Assembly (NCBI RefSeq): GCF_016865365.1
Contig: NZ_AP024469.1
Location: forward strand, 1,851,001-1,915,000
Reading direction: 5' to 3'
DNA: 64,000 nt
DNA from: Geobacter sp. SVR
GTDB taxonomy: Bacteria > Desulfobacterota > Desulfuromonadia > Geobacterales > Pseudopelobacteraceae
Below the pieces are notes generated by a model. The model was not told where the DNA came from, did no database searches, and was given only the letters and a program-made list of their open reading frames with translations. Positions 16,973 to 25,692 of this stretch are shown one piece after another; position 1 is the first letter of the stretch, and every line of letters starts with the position of its first letter. Both the position numbers and the translations under genes were made by a program.

Positions 16973-17434
16973 ATGAAAAAACTGGTACTCGCACTGGCAG
17001 CAGCATTGGCACTGTCCGCACCGGCCGCTTTCGCGGCAATGGATATGGGGCATGGGGGCGGACATGAGATGGGGCATGGCAGCGCGGCCCATGAAGAGGT
17101 GGTGGATGGGGTCAAGGCCACCTTCCGGTTCATGAGCATGAAGGATCACATGAAGGCCATGAACATGGAGCTGCCGAAAGGGGTCAAGGAGACCCATCAT
17201 CTGGCCGTTGAGTTCAAGGATGTCAAAACCGGCAAGCCTTTGACCGAAGGGGAGGTCAAGGTCAAGATTCAGGGGCCGGACAAATCGGAGCAGACCAAGG
17301 ATCTGATGGGCATGCAGGGACATTTCGGAGCTGACTTCGAGATGTCGGCCAAGGGCAAATACGGCGTAATGTGCAAGTTCCAGCTGAAGGACGGCAAGGT
17401 GCGCAGTTCAAAATTCTGGTACACGGTAAAGTAG
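16973..17434 (+). CDS. Exported Met/His-rich metal-binding-type protein
   Basis: 153 residues. A clear signal peptide (MKKLVLALAAALALSAPAAFA) is followed by a Met/His-rich segment (MDMGHGGGHEMGHG, later MSMKDHMKAMNM) that should bind Cu(I)/Ag(I). The rest looks like a small immunoglobulin-like beta domain of the YtkA/FixH kind (HHLAVEFKDVKTGKPLTEGEV...). The start at 16973 gives 8 bases from GGAG; the ATG at 16967 is too close to it. It is probably the last gene of the metal cluster and acts as a periplasmic chaperone or buffer. Confidence 0.75.
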   Translation: MKKLVLALAAALALSAPAAFAAMDMGHGGGHEMGHGSAAHEEVVDGVKATFRFMSMKDHMKAMNMELPKGVKETHHLAVEFKDVKTGKPLTEGEVKVKIQGPDKSEQTKDLMGMQGHFGADFEMSAKGKYGVMCKFQLKDGKVRSSKFWYTVK

Positions 17435-17455
17435 CTGTTGCCGATATGACGTCAA

Positions 17456-17491
17456 ATGGGCTGGTCCCCTAGGGGACCAGCCCATCGTTTT
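17456..17491 (+). terminator. Intrinsic terminator with a 30-bp perfect palindrome
   Basis: ATGGGCTGGTCCCC is followed directly by TA and its complement GGGGACCAGCCCAT, then CGTTTTT. It ends the metal cluster. Confidence 0.88.
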
Positions 17492-17538
17492 TCAGCCTTC
17501 AGATGGCGGGACGATGTTTTCCGTCCCGTGAAGGCGTC

Positions 17539-17766
17539 TCAGGCGAGAACTGAAAAAGACAAAAGCGCCTTTTTTTCGAGAGGTGTAACCGCCTGGGACG
17601 GTGATGCCAGGGGATTTTTCTCCGGCTGGGCCGGCGTCAGCTCCACCACATCGTCCGGCAGGACCGGAGAGGTGGATCCTCTTTTTTGAGCAGGTTTTTC
17701 GAATCCCGTCGGGGATTCCTGCCGTTGGCTGCGGTATTCCGCTGCAGGGATTTGTTCCAGCTTCAT
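17539..17766 (-). CDS. Small hypothetical, Pro-rich, probably disordered
   Basis: 75 residues. The ribosome-binding site AAGGAGACGCGG directly before the ATG is one of the best in the window, which is the main reason to call it. The middle is rich in Pro, Gln and Ser (PVLPDDVVELTPAQPEKNPLA). The end TPLEKKALLSFSVLA looks helical. There is no signal peptide. On this strand TGCTATAGT near 17793-17801 could be a -10 box. Family not recognised. Confidence 0.6.
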   Translation of the reverse strand: MKLEQIPAAEYRSQRQESPTGFEKPAQKRGSTSPVLPDDVVELTPAQPEKNPLASPSQAVTPLEKKALLSFSVLA

Positions 17767-18074
17767 CCGCGTCTCCTTCCTTTGTAAATCACACTATAGC
17801 ATTTTTCGTCTCTCCGCCACAATCCAGGTTTTGCCGTGTGTTACCGTGTGCAGATTCAGGCCGTCCGCAAAAAAATTGCGGCATGCTGAAATCCGCAGAA
17901 ATCCAGTCAGTCAGCGGATTTCAAATACTCGCCCATCCTCCGGGCGAGTGTTGATCGAAAAGCCCGGGAGCATACCTGATACCTTGAATACCTGATTTCC
18001 AGTACTTACGATTGGCATGTTTTATGTTTGTTCGCTATAGGGAGCAATAATAATAAGAACTTCAAGGAGGGTAT
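17767..18074. promoter_or_regulatory. Divergent intergenic region with candidate promoter for the lipoprotein gene
   Basis: About 310 bases between divergent genes. TTGGCA (18012-18017), an 18-base spacer and TATAGG (18036-18041) form a plausible sigma-70 promoter ahead of the lipoprotein gene. No gene is supported in the stretch. Confidence 0.4.
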
Positions 18075-19571
18075 ATGAGGATCGCGTACCTGCTTGTGGT
18101 GGTCGCTTTAATGACGGCTTTCGGATGTAGCGGCGGCAGCTCCGGTACCGGTAAGACTGCCACCGAAAAAGCGCTGGTTTCAATCCAGATCCAGCCGACC
18201 AACAATCGTCTGGCCATCGGCACCAGCCTCCAGTTTTCCGCTGTCGGCACCTATGCCGACAACAGCACCCAGGATGTGACCGCCTCGGCCGTATGGAGCT
18301 CTTCCGATACCGCGGTGGCCACTATCGCCGCAAACGGAAAGGCCACTGCCGTTGCCGCAGGTACCACCACTATCACGGCAAAGGTCGCTTCGACCTCCGG
18401 CTCTACTGTTTTGACCGTGCCGGTCACAAAGCTCGATTCCATCAAAATCGAACCCGCTCAGGTGACAATAGCGGCCGGGACGACGACACAGCTTACCGCC
18501 AAAGGGCAATACACCGACAATACCAACCAAAAGCTGACCAATGCCACCTGGAGTTCCTCCGCAACGTCCGTTGCCACGGTAGCGACCGATGGAACCGTTA
18601 CCGGCCTCGCCCCCGGCCAGGCCACCATCACTGCCAGCATGGACGGAGTGCCGGTTCCGGGAACGGCCACGGTAACCGTGACCTCCGCTACCCTGCGATC
18701 ACTGAGCATAACGCCCCTCAATGCCACCCTTGCCTCCGGCATATCACAGCAGTTCGTAGCGAACGGGACCTTCTCGGACGACAGCCGGCAGGACATGAGT
18801 GCATCCGTGGCCTGGAGTTCCTCGAACCCGTCCGTTGCGGCAATTACATCGACCGGGATAGTCACCGCTGCCGCTGCCGGCACGACCACCATTACGGCAG
18901 TATCTCCTCGGGACGCTTCCATAACCGCCTCCACACCGCTGACTGTAACTACGGCGGTACTGCAGTCCATTGCCATCGCACCCGCCAACCCGAGCGCCTC
19001 TGCCGGGACGACCAGGCAATTCGTCGTCACCGGTCTGTTTTCCGACGGCAGCAACCATGTCCTGAGCGATTCGGTGGCATGGACCTCGTCCGACAGCTCG
19101 GTTGCGACCATCGCTCCGGATGGGAATGCCACCGCTGTTGCACCCGGCACGGCAACCATCAGTGCAACGTATGGCGACAAATCGTCTTCAACTGCTTTCA
19201 CCGTGACCCCTGCGGATTTTTCAGGAACATGGGTCGGTACCTACACGATTTATGAGGATGCCAATAATTCGGTGGAAGTGGGCAAAACATACACCATGCA
19301 ATGGGTCCTGAGTCAGAGTGGAACCTCCCTGTCCGGCGTCACCACCTTGCGCGACGGGTCACCCGAGCGGTCGGTCGGCACATTGACCGGCACCGTGACC
19401 GGGCAAACCGTGCGATTCAACTTCAAATATTATTCGCCTTATTACATGACCGATGAGGAGGACATCGGAAGTGGGACCGTCACGGGTGGCACCATGACCG
19501 GAACCGCCATCGAAAATCACACCAACGGCTGGAGTCTGAACTACCGGTTCGAGCTGACAAAGCAACCGTGA
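18075..19571 (+). CDS. Lipoprotein with four Big2 (bacterial Ig-like) repeats
   Basis: 498 residues. The signal peptide ends in the lipobox MTAFGC, so Cys18 should be lipidated. Four Big2 domains of about 80 residues follow (about 35-115, 120-200, 205-290, 293-372). Each starts like LxSIxIxPxxxxxAxGTxxQFxAxGxxxDxS, with a WSSS(D/N)xxVAxI core and an AxGTATI end. The last 115 residues (FSGTWVGTYTIYEDANNS...) form a separate beta-rich domain. It is probably anchored in the outer membrane with an adhesive or structural role. SD AAGGAGG lies 5 bases upstream. Confidence 0.88.
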   Translation: MRIAYLLVVVALMTAFGCSGGSSGTGKTATEKALVSIQIQPTNNRLAIGTSLQFSAVGTYADNSTQDVTASAVWSSSDTAVATIAANGKATAVAAGTTTITAKVASTSGSTVLTVPVTKLDSIKIEPAQVTIAAGTTTQLTAKGQYTDNTNQKLTNATWSSSATSVATVATDGTVTGLAPGQATITASMDGVPVPGTATVTVTSATLRSLSITPLNATLASGISQQFVANGTFSDDSRQDMSASVAWSSSNPSVAAITSTGIVTAAAAGTTTITAVSPRDASITASTPLTVTTAVLQSIAIAPANPSASAGTTRQFVVTGLFSDGSNHVLSDSVAWTSSDSSVATIAPDGNATAVAPGTATISATYGDKSSSTAFTVTPADFSGTWVGTYTIYEDANNSVEVGKTYTMQWVLSQSGTSLSGVTTLRDGSPERSVGTLTGTVTGQTVRFNFKYYSPYYMTDEEDIGSGTVTGGTMTGTAIENHTNGWSLNYRFELTKQP

Positions 19572-19611
19572 CAGTGCACGTTTCAGGCATGATCCGATAA
19601 TATCGAGTCGA

Positions 19612-19663
19612 GCCCCGGTCTTCTCTGCCGATTTCACGGCCGTTGAGAGGGCCGGGGTTTTCC
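19612..19663 (+). terminator. Intrinsic terminator after the Big2 lipoprotein gene
   Basis: GCCCCGGTCTTCTC pairs with GAGAGGGCCGGGG across a loop of about 22 bases, then TTTTCC. Confidence 0.7.
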
Positions 19664-19733
19664 TCGTTGGTCCGTCAGACGAATGCTCTCCGGTACTATC
19701 GGGGAGAGCCGATCATTCACAAAGGGCGCCTGC

Positions 19734-20879
19734 ATGCTGCATCTCCTTATTGAGAGCCTCAGGGGGTGGGAAGCGACTCTGTTTTCGTTCGGGCTGCTGT
19801 TTATTGCCTTCATGGCAGGTTTGTTCCTGTATGGTTTCATCTTTCACTTTCTTGACCGCATGGCCAATCTGGGGTTCATATTCAGCGATCCCCGCATGGT
19901 GCAGCGCTGGTCATGGCCCGCCCGCGTGATACTGCCGCTTCTGCTGATGGCTGCTCTCTCCCCTTTTCTGCGGTTTCACGAAGATATCCGGGTAACGCTG
20001 CAGCATGTCTTTGCTCCCTGTCTCATCGCAGCGGGAACCTGGCTCCTGATCAATACGATTCTGGGGCTGGAGGACGTGGTTCTCAGCAGGTATGACGTGA
20101 GGGTCAAGGACAATCTCCGGGCCCGCATGGTGCATACCAGGATCAATGTCCTGGTCAAGATTTGCCTGGTGGTGCTCTTGGTGATCGCCTTTGCCCTGGT
20201 GCTCATGACTTTTGACCGCATCCGGCAGGTCGGTGTCAGTATCCTGGCCTCGGCCGGTATTATCGGCGTTATTGCCGGCATTGCCGCCCAGCGCTCCATC
20301 GCCAATTTTTTCGCTGGCATCCAGATTGCGCTGTCCCAACCGATTCGCATCGATGATGTGGTGATCGTCGAGGGGGAATGGGGGGTTATCGAAGAGATAA
20401 CGCTGACGTATGTGGTGGTAAAGATCTGGGACCTGCGGCGCCTGGTCGTTCCCATCATCTATTTTCTTGAGAAACCGTTCCAAAACTGGACCCGCATTAC
20501 CTCGCCCCTGATAGGATCGGTCATGCTGCACACCGACTACACCATCCCGATCCATGAGCTGCGCGAGGAGTTACGGCGGATACTGGACAAAGCCCCGTAC
20601 TGGAACCAGGTGGCCTGGGCACTGCAGGTTACGGATGCCCGGGAGCATTCGCTGGAACTGAGAGCCCTGGTCAGCGCGGACAGCGCCCCGAACCTGTGGG
20701 AGCTCCGCTGCCACGTGCGCGAGAAGCTGATCGAGTTCATGCAGGCCCGCTATCCCCAGTGCCTGCCGCGCTTTCGGGCGGAGATGGTTGATTCGGGGGA
20801 TGCGGGAGACGGCGCTCCCCGTGGGAGTGCCGCCGGGCTGCCGAGCGGCCGACAGTCCGACGGGCCCCGGCCATCCTGA
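19734..20879 (+). CDS. MscS-family mechanosensitive ion channel
   Basis: 381 residues. Several N-terminal membrane helices lead to the pore-lining helix (VGVSILASAGIIGVIAGIAAQ), followed by SIANFFAGIQIALSQPIRIDD, the start of the beta domain. The EGEWGVIEEITLTYVVVKIWD strand region is typical of MscS-like proteins with longer transmembrane parts. It releases solutes on hypo-osmotic shock. The start at 19734 follows AAAGGG at a good distance; an in-frame ATG at 19683 would add 17 residues without a ribosome site. The C-terminal 30 residues are Pro/Gly/Ser-rich. Confidence 0.9.
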   Translation: MLHLLIESLRGWEATLFSFGLLFIAFMAGLFLYGFIFHFLDRMANLGFIFSDPRMVQRWSWPARVILPLLLMAALSPFLRFHEDIRVTLQHVFAPCLIAAGTWLLINTILGLEDVVLSRYDVRVKDNLRARMVHTRINVLVKICLVVLLVIAFALVLMTFDRIRQVGVSILASAGIIGVIAGIAAQRSIANFFAGIQIALSQPIRIDDVVIVEGEWGVIEEITLTYVVVKIWDLRRLVVPIIYFLEKPFQNWTRITSPLIGSVMLHTDYTIPIHELREELRRILDKAPYWNQVAWALQVTDAREHSLELRALVSADSAPNLWELRCHVREKLIEFMQARYPQCLPRFRAEMVDSGDAGDGAPRGSAAGLPSGRQSDGPRPS

Positions 20880-20888
20880 GAAGCCGCT

Positions 20889-21260
20889 CTAGGAAGGGTG
20901 CTTTTCCGCGGTGGGAGCCATGTTGAACTTCATTGGCTGTGCCGGTGCAAATTTCATGGACTGCACCGGCTCGAAGCTCATGCTCGGCACCGGCTTGAAC
21001 TCCATCATCTGGAGCGGGGTGCTCTGAGGCAGGGACAGCTGGGGTTGAGAGGAGGGCGCCTGTTTTGATGCCGGAGATGCCATGCTTGTCACCGCTGACA
21101 TTGCGGACGGCATTCCGGGCAGCCCAGAGATTTCGCGACTGGCAAGCGCCATGGGCGGCGCGGCGAAGAGAACCGCCAGGAAGCAGTGCAGCATTACGCG
21201 GCGGCAGTTTGGCAAACGGCGCGACAATTCTGTTTTTCCGGCTTCAGTCGTAGTCATCAT
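20889..21260 (-). CDS. Putative exported Met/Pro-rich octapeptide-repeat protein
   Basis: Up to 123 residues, convergent with the MscS gene (9-base gap). A hydrophobic segment VMLHCFLAVLFAAPPMALA (about 22-40) looks like a signal peptide. The mature part is rich in Met, Pro, Ser and Gln and ends in an eight-residue repeat of pattern M-x-F-x-P-x-x-x (MEFKPVPS, MSFEPVQS, MKFAPAQP, MKFNMAPT). No clear ribosome-binding site; the start could be 21260, 21257 or the Met before the hydrophobic segment. Not recognised as a known family; metal binding by Met residues is possible but unproven. Confidence 0.45.
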   Translation of the reverse strand: MMTTTEAGKTELSRRLPNCRRVMLHCFLAVLFAAPPMALASREISGLPGMPSAMSAVTSMASPASKQAPSSQPQLSLPQSTPLQMMEFKPVPSMSFEPVQSMKFAPAQPMKFNMAPTAEKHPS

Positions 21261-22141
21261 GGTTGTGATGATACGTTGCCCCGGCCTAAAAAGCTGTGCC
21301 TCACATCACAGTCGTTCCGATCGTGCCATTGTTGACAATTGACGGGACTGCGTAACAATTTTCATATCCAGCTCCTGTGGAAGGGTGTTTTTTATGAACA
21401 CTGTCGAGCCCGATATTCAAAAGTGCCGGACTCTGCTGATATCGTCCCTCACCTATGAATGCCTGAATCATGTGCCCCAGTGCAAATACTCGTTGTGCGT
21501 CGGACTGGTCTGCTTCTGCATGCATCCTTACAAAAGCGAGTTCAGCACGCGTTCTGCAGCATCTTTTTCCATAATCGAGCATTGAGGCGTGCCACCGGCA
21601 GCGGAGACCATCCGTTTGGACGTTGCCGTTGATGTGCCAATCCAGCTTCGTGAGGTACCTATGCGTAAACCGCGTCTCTCGGGAATTGTCGTGCACGAGC
21701 CGATGCTGACGGAGTGTCGGACTGACCCCCTGCCGGAGCAATTTCCCTGCTGCCTGCTCCGGGCCCGCACCTGCAAATATGCGGTCGATTCGATTTCCTT
21801 CTACACCTGTCTGCATCCGGCGCATATCTCCAGCCACCGGTCTTCCTGACCATACCCGCTTTTGCTCTTCGATCTGCGGCTTCTGCGCCCTTCGATCGGT
21901 CAGCGGATCGAATTTCATCCGCCGCAAAGGGGTAGGGTGCGGATTGGTACAGCCGCCGCTACCGCTGCCAGGCGGCTCTGCAGGTCCGCAGCTGTCCCAA
22001 ATACCAATCATCGAATCCAGATTGTTGCCTCGTCTCTTTAACAACAATTTTTTGATAATCGTTATCAATTTCATTTACACCCCTTCATAAAAAGTTTACT
22101 CTGGGCACAAGGATGTAGACAAAATCAATGGGAGGTCGGTC
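21261..22141. other. 880-base stretch with no confidently supported gene
   Basis: A 257-codon open frame runs on the minus strand (22074-21301) and shorter ones on the plus strand. None has a recognisable domain or ribosome site. The minus frame contains phrases such as RFTHRYLTKLDWHINGNVQT that look protein-like, so a decayed gene is possible. Its first codons coincide with a Fur-box-like palindrome, which makes that start unlikely. Confidence 0.35.
22052..22068. promoter_or_regulatory. Fur-box-like palindrome
   Basis: TTGATAATCGTTATCAA has two perfect 7-base arms around a 3-base centre. It matches the 7-1-7 Fur consensus TGATAAT-N-ATTATCA at 14 of 15 positions. It lies about 75 bases before the small exported protein at 22142 and could place that gene, or a gene on the minus strand, under iron control. 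Confidence 0.55.
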
Positions 22142-22444
22142 ATGAAAAGGATAACCCAGATAACTCCGGTTCTGGCGGCAGCCTTGATGATTGCCGCCAT
22201 GCCGGCCCATGCAGATGAAGCAGCGATGGCCCCGCACATGCAGGATCAGAAAAACGAATGCCTGCTGGTGGCCATGAATTGCGGCAGCCAGGTAGATTCC
22301 ATTCAGCAGCGGATCGAGAGGCTGAATATGGAGATAGGTCGAGGGAGCGCCGTGTATACCCGTGACGAGTTGAGGCAGCTGAATGACCAGCTGGATGAGG
22401 CGCACAGGATGCTGGAGCTGATTGAAACCGGCAGCGGCGCATGA
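22142..22444 (+). CDS. Small exported hypothetical protein with coiled-coil tail
   Basis: 100 residues. Signal peptide MKRITQITPVLAAALMIAAM...AHA; the mature part is about 75 residues with two Cys (NECLLVAMNCGS) that could form a disulfide. Then follows a helical, charged stretch (VDSIQQRIERLNMEIGRG and LRQLNDQLDEAHRMLELI) with heptad character. SD GGGAGG is well placed. A strong terminator follows, so it is a single-gene unit, perhaps controlled by the Fur-box-like site upstream. Function unknown. Confidence 0.7.
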   Translation: MKRITQITPVLAAALMIAAMPAHADEAAMAPHMQDQKNECLLVAMNCGSQVDSIQQRIERLNMEIGRGSAVYTRDELRQLNDQLDEAHRMLELIETGSGA

Positions 22445-22500
22445 CAGACTGCGCTTCCCGTGAATAAGCGGAGAAGCGGGAGCATGAGCGCAGAAGAGAG

Positions 22501-22532
22501 AAAAGGGACCGTGTGAGGCGGTCCCTTTTTTT
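22501..22532 (+). terminator. Intrinsic terminator
   Basis: AAAAGGGACCG, a 7-base loop, and CGGTCCCTTTTTTT. Confidence 0.88.
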
Positions 22533-22630
22533 CGTGGTGTGTCTGATGCTGGGGAAGCGAAAGTAATCTTGACGTAAAAGTAAGAAGCTGCTACAGGAAA
22601 GATCTTCGAATTCGAGCACAAGGATGGAGT

Positions 22631-22834
22631 ATGCCGCACATAGTCATCGACGAAACGCGTTGCAAGGGGTGCGGACTGTGCACCATCGCCTGCCCCAAAA
22701 CCCTTGTCCGGATGAGCGAAACCCCCAACAGTATCGGATTTACCGTGGCCGTCTTCTCCGGGGCAGACAAATGCACCGGGTGCGCATTGTGCGCCGAGAT
22801 GTGTCCCGACGTGGCTATTACAGTCTTTAAATGA
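22631..22834 (+). CDS. korD: 2-oxoglutarate:ferredoxin oxidoreductase, ferredoxin-like delta subunit
   Basis: 67 residues with two [4Fe-4S] motifs: CKGCGLCTIACPK and CTGCALCAEMCPD. It passes electrons from the catalytic subunits to ferredoxin. The start at 22631 follows AAGGATGGAG. The order delta-alpha-beta-gamma with the next three genes is that of the korDABC operon of Geobacter-type anaerobes, where it serves the TCA cycle. Confidence 0.92.
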   Translation: MPHIVIDETRCKGCGLCTIACPKTLVRMSETPNSIGFTVAVFSGADKCTGCALCAEMCPDVAITVFK

Positions 22835-22956
22835 CCGGAGGCAGCAACCTCCCCATTTCCTGAATCTGCCGGAAGCCCCGGACGTGGGGCTGCTGTTTCA
22901 GGCACTCCGGTGTTGCGGATTCGGGAATAGGTCTCATGTTCAGGATGGAGTTGGCA

Positions 22957-24015
22957 ATGTCATCAAAATTGTTCGTCAAGGGTAACGAGGCGGTGGCCAT
23001 GGCCGCTGTGGAGGCCGGCTGCCGTTACTATTTCGGCTATCCGATTACCCCGCAGAGTGATATTCCGGAGTACCTCTCCCGTGAGCTGCCACGGCTGGGG
23101 GGGGAGTTCATCCAGGCCGAGAGCGAGGTGGCTGCCATAAACATGCTGCTGGGGGCCTCCGCTGCCGGCGTGCGCTGCATGACCTCATCCTCCGGCCCCG
23201 GTATCTCGCTCAAGCAGGAGGGTATCTCCTACATGGCCGGTTCCGAGCTGCCCGGGGTGATTGTGGACATCATGCGTCAGGGCCCCGGTCTGGGGGGCAT
23301 CGATGCGTCCCAGGCCGACTATTGGCAGGCCACCCGCGGTGGCGGTCACGGCGGGTATCGCATCATCGTGCTTGCGCCGAATTCGGTCCAGGAGATGTAT
23401 GACCTGACCATGCTGGCCTTCGATCTCTCCGATCTGTATCGCATTCCGGCGATGGTTCTGGCGGACTCGGTCATCGGCCAGATGAAGGAGTCGATTGTGG
23501 CCAATCCCCGTCCTGTTGTGGATTTGCCGGTAAAAGATTGGGCAGTGCGCGGCAGGCAGGAGGGGGAGGCGCAGCGCGTGGTGAAGTCGCTCAAGCTGGG
23601 GGATGGCGAGATGGAGGCCTTCCACTGGAAGATGCACGCCCGCTACCAGGAACTGGCGGAACAGGAATGCCGCTGGGAAGAGGTCGGGACCGCGGATGCG
23701 GAGCTGGTGGTGACCGCTTTCGGTTCCGTGGCCCGCATCGCCCGGACCGCCGTTGCCATGGCCCGTGAGGCCGGCCTGAGGGTAGGGCTGCTGCGTCCGG
23801 TCACGCTGTTCCCCTTTCCCCGGCAGGCCTTTCTCGATCTGTCCCGGACCTGCAAGCGCTTTCTCGATATCGAGCTCAGCACTGGCCAGATGATCGAGGA
23901 TGTGCGTCTTTCGGTGGCCAGGGATGTAGAAGTCGATTTCTACGGGCGCCCACCGGGGGCCGGATCGCTGCCCACTCCGGAAGAGCTGTTCGAGCAGATC
24001 CGTAAACGATACTGA
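22957..24015 (+). CDS. korA: 2-oxoglutarate:ferredoxin oxidoreductase alpha subunit
   Basis: 352 residues. The N-terminal pyrimidine-binding-type domain begins with the family hallmark VKGNEAVAMAAVEAGCRYYF and GYPITPQSDI. SSSGPGISLKQEGISYMAGSELP and the RQGPGLGG segment follow. The C-terminal transketolase-like domain contains LLRPVTLFPFP. GGAG six bases before the ATG at 22957 decides the start over the ATG at 22936. With the beta subunit it oxidatively decarboxylates 2-oxoglutarate to succinyl-CoA; specificity among 2-oxoacids is inferred from operon order. Confidence 0.92.
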   Translation: MSSKLFVKGNEAVAMAAVEAGCRYYFGYPITPQSDIPEYLSRELPRLGGEFIQAESEVAAINMLLGASAAGVRCMTSSSGPGISLKQEGISYMAGSELPGVIVDIMRQGPGLGGIDASQADYWQATRGGGHGGYRIIVLAPNSVQEMYDLTMLAFDLSDLYRIPAMVLADSVIGQMKESIVANPRPVVDLPVKDWAVRGRQEGEAQRVVKSLKLGDGEMEAFHWKMHARYQELAEQECRWEEVGTADAELVVTAFGSVARIARTAVAMAREAGLRVGLLRPVTLFPFPRQAFLDLSRTCKRFLDIELSTGQMIEDVRLSVARDVEVDFYGRPPGAGSLPTPEELFEQIRKRY

Positions 24016-24073
24016 TACCAGGGCAGGTTGACGCGTCCCGATGCGGGCCGCAAAGCACCTTTGCGAGGAATAG

Positions 24074-24817
24074 ATGAAACAGGTATTTGCACGGCCCGAG
24101 AGTCTCAAGGATGTCCAGACCCATTTCTGTCCGGGCTGCCATCATGGCGCAGCCCACCGCCTGGTGGCCGAGGCCATGGACGAGTTCGGCATCCGCGGAG
24201 AGACGATCGGCGTGGCTTCGGTCGGCTGCTCGGTCTTTCTTTACGGCTATTTCGACATCGATGTGATCGAGGCGCCCCACGGCCGTGCCCCGGCGGTTGC
24301 CACCGGTGCCAAGCGGGCGCGTCCCGACCGGATCATCTTTACCTACCAGGGTGACGGCGACCTGGCGGCCATCGGCACTTCGGAGATCATCCATGCCGCC
24401 AATCGCGGTGAGGATATCACCGTGATTTTCGTCAACAACACCACCTATGGCATGACCGGGGGCCAGATGGCACCCACCACCATGGTGGGGCAGAAAACCT
24501 CCACCTCCCCCTACGGCCGCGACCACTCCAAGGACGGCTATCCGATCCGCATGGCCGAACTGCTGGCACAACTGGAGGGGGTCGGCTTCTCCGCCCGCGT
24601 GGCGGTCAACAATCCGAAGAACATCATGCAGGCCAAGAAGGTGATCAAGACAGCCTTCCGGTACCAGACGGAAAAGAAGGGTTTTTCTTTTGTCGAGGTG
24701 CTGGCGGCCTGCCCGACCAACTGGGGCATGACCTCCCTGGCGGCCAACCAGCGCGTGGGGGATGAGATGATCCCCTATTTCCCTCTGGGCGTGCAGCGCA
24801 ACACAGCGAATCTGTAA
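24074..24817 (+). CDS. korB: 2-oxoglutarate:ferredoxin oxidoreductase beta subunit (TPP-binding)
   Basis: 247 residues. It binds thiamine diphosphate and Mg2+ through [20 protein letters not shown] followed by [22 protein letters not shown] near residue 18 and GCSVF near 52 give Cys ligands for the internal [4Fe-4S] cluster of this family. The start follows GAGGAATAG. It forms the active centre with KorA. Confidence 0.93.
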   Translation: MKQVFARPESLKDVQTHFCPGCHHGAAHRLVAEAMDEFGIRGETIGVASVGCSVFLYGYFDIDVIEAPHGRAPAVATGAKRARPDRIIFTYQGDGDLAAIGTSEIIHAANRGEDITVIFVNNTTYGMTGGQMAPTTMVGQKTSTSPYGRDHSKDGYPIRMAELLAQLEGVGFSARVAVNNPKNIMQAKKVIKTAFRYQTEKKGFSFVEVLAACPTNWGMTSLAANQRVGDEMIPYFPLGVQRNTANL

Positions 24818-24830
24818 AGGCGGAGTTTCC

Positions 24831-25373
24831 ATGCGTCACGATCTGTTCATTTCCGGGTATGGAGGGCAGGGGGTGCTGCTGGCCGGCAACCTGCTTTCCT
24901 ATGCCGCCATACACGAGGGCAAAAACGTTTCCTTTTTCCCGGCCTACGGCGTTGAAAAACGCGGCGGAGCAGCCATGTGCACGATCGTGTTCGCCGATGG
25001 CGATACCGGCTCACCGGTAGTGGGGCAGCCGTCGGTCGCAGTGCTGCTCAACCCGCTGTCTTTCGAGAAATATGCCGCCCGCGTCAGGCCGGGTGGGATC
25101 TGCATCGCCAATTCGTCACTGGTACCGTGCGATGGTGTCGAACTGCCGGGTGTGCGCCTTGTGCCGGTGCCGATGAATCAGATCGCCATCGACCTGGGGG
25201 ATGTGCGGATGGTCAACATGGTAGCCTGTGGGGCCTATGCGGCCGCTACCGGTGCGCTCGCCCCGCAGTCGCTGGAGGCGGCGCTTGCGAAGGCGCTGCC
25301 GGAGCGCAACCACCGGCTGATCCCGGCCAATGTCCGGGCTATCGAGGCTGGCGCTGCGGCGGCACGCGGTTAA
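24831..25373 (+). CDS. korC: 2-oxoglutarate:ferredoxin oxidoreductase gamma subunit
   Basis: 180 residues with the gamma-domain signature SGYGGQGVLLAGNLL and the EKRGGAAMCTIVF segment. It probably completes CoA binding and electron transfer within the complex. It starts 13 bases after korB with SD GGCGGAG. End of the korDABC operon. Confidence 0.92.
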   Translation: MRHDLFISGYGGQGVLLAGNLLSYAAIHEGKNVSFFPAYGVEKRGGAAMCTIVFADGDTGSPVVGQPSVAVLLNPLSFEKYAARVRPGGICIANSSLVPCDGVELPGVRLVPVPMNQIAIDLGDVRMVNMVACGAYAAATGALAPQSLEAALAKALPERNHRLIPANVRAIEAGAAAARG

Positions 25374-25422
25374 AAAGGCTTGACTGTTATGCTGGGCGTT
25401 GGTATAAGAAATATTCTTCTGA

Positions 25423-25496
25423 TGGGGTATCGCCAAATGGTAAGGCAACGGACTCTGACTCCGTCACTCTTGGTTCGAATCCAGGTACCCCAGCCA
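25423..25496 (+). tRNA. tRNA-Gln, anticodon CTG
   Basis: A normal 74-base cloverleaf including encoded CCA. Acceptor TGGGGTA pairs with TACCCCA, the anticodon loop is CTCTGAC with CTG, and the T-loop is TTCGAAT. The sequence is close to bacterial tRNA-Gln. No insertion or duplicated end is seen nearby. Confidence 0.96.
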
Positions 25497-25504
25497 TAAA
25501 AAAC

Positions 25505-25540
25505 AAAAGGGTCGCGCTATTGAGCGTGGCCCTTTTTTTG
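25505..25540 (+). terminator. Intrinsic terminator after tRNA-Gln
   Basis: AAAGGGTCGCGCT, short loop, AGCGTGGCCCTTTTTTT. Confidence 0.85.
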
Positions 25541-25692
25541 TTGAAAGACAGGCCGATACTCTCGATGGGAACATCGAGGCGGCTGCCGGAGCCGGCGGTG
25601 AATGTGCGGGACTTTTTTTCACGTGGCTCCTCTATTTATGATAACCTAACGAAAGAATCCCCGATCATTCTAGGAATGGCAGGAACTGATCT

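Noticed and set aside
18180-19200. Tandem DNA repeats or CRISPR-like spacing
   Set aside because: The periodicity is at protein level (four Big2 domains); DNA units are diverged and there are no spacers. No CRISPR array or cas gene was seen anywhere in the window.
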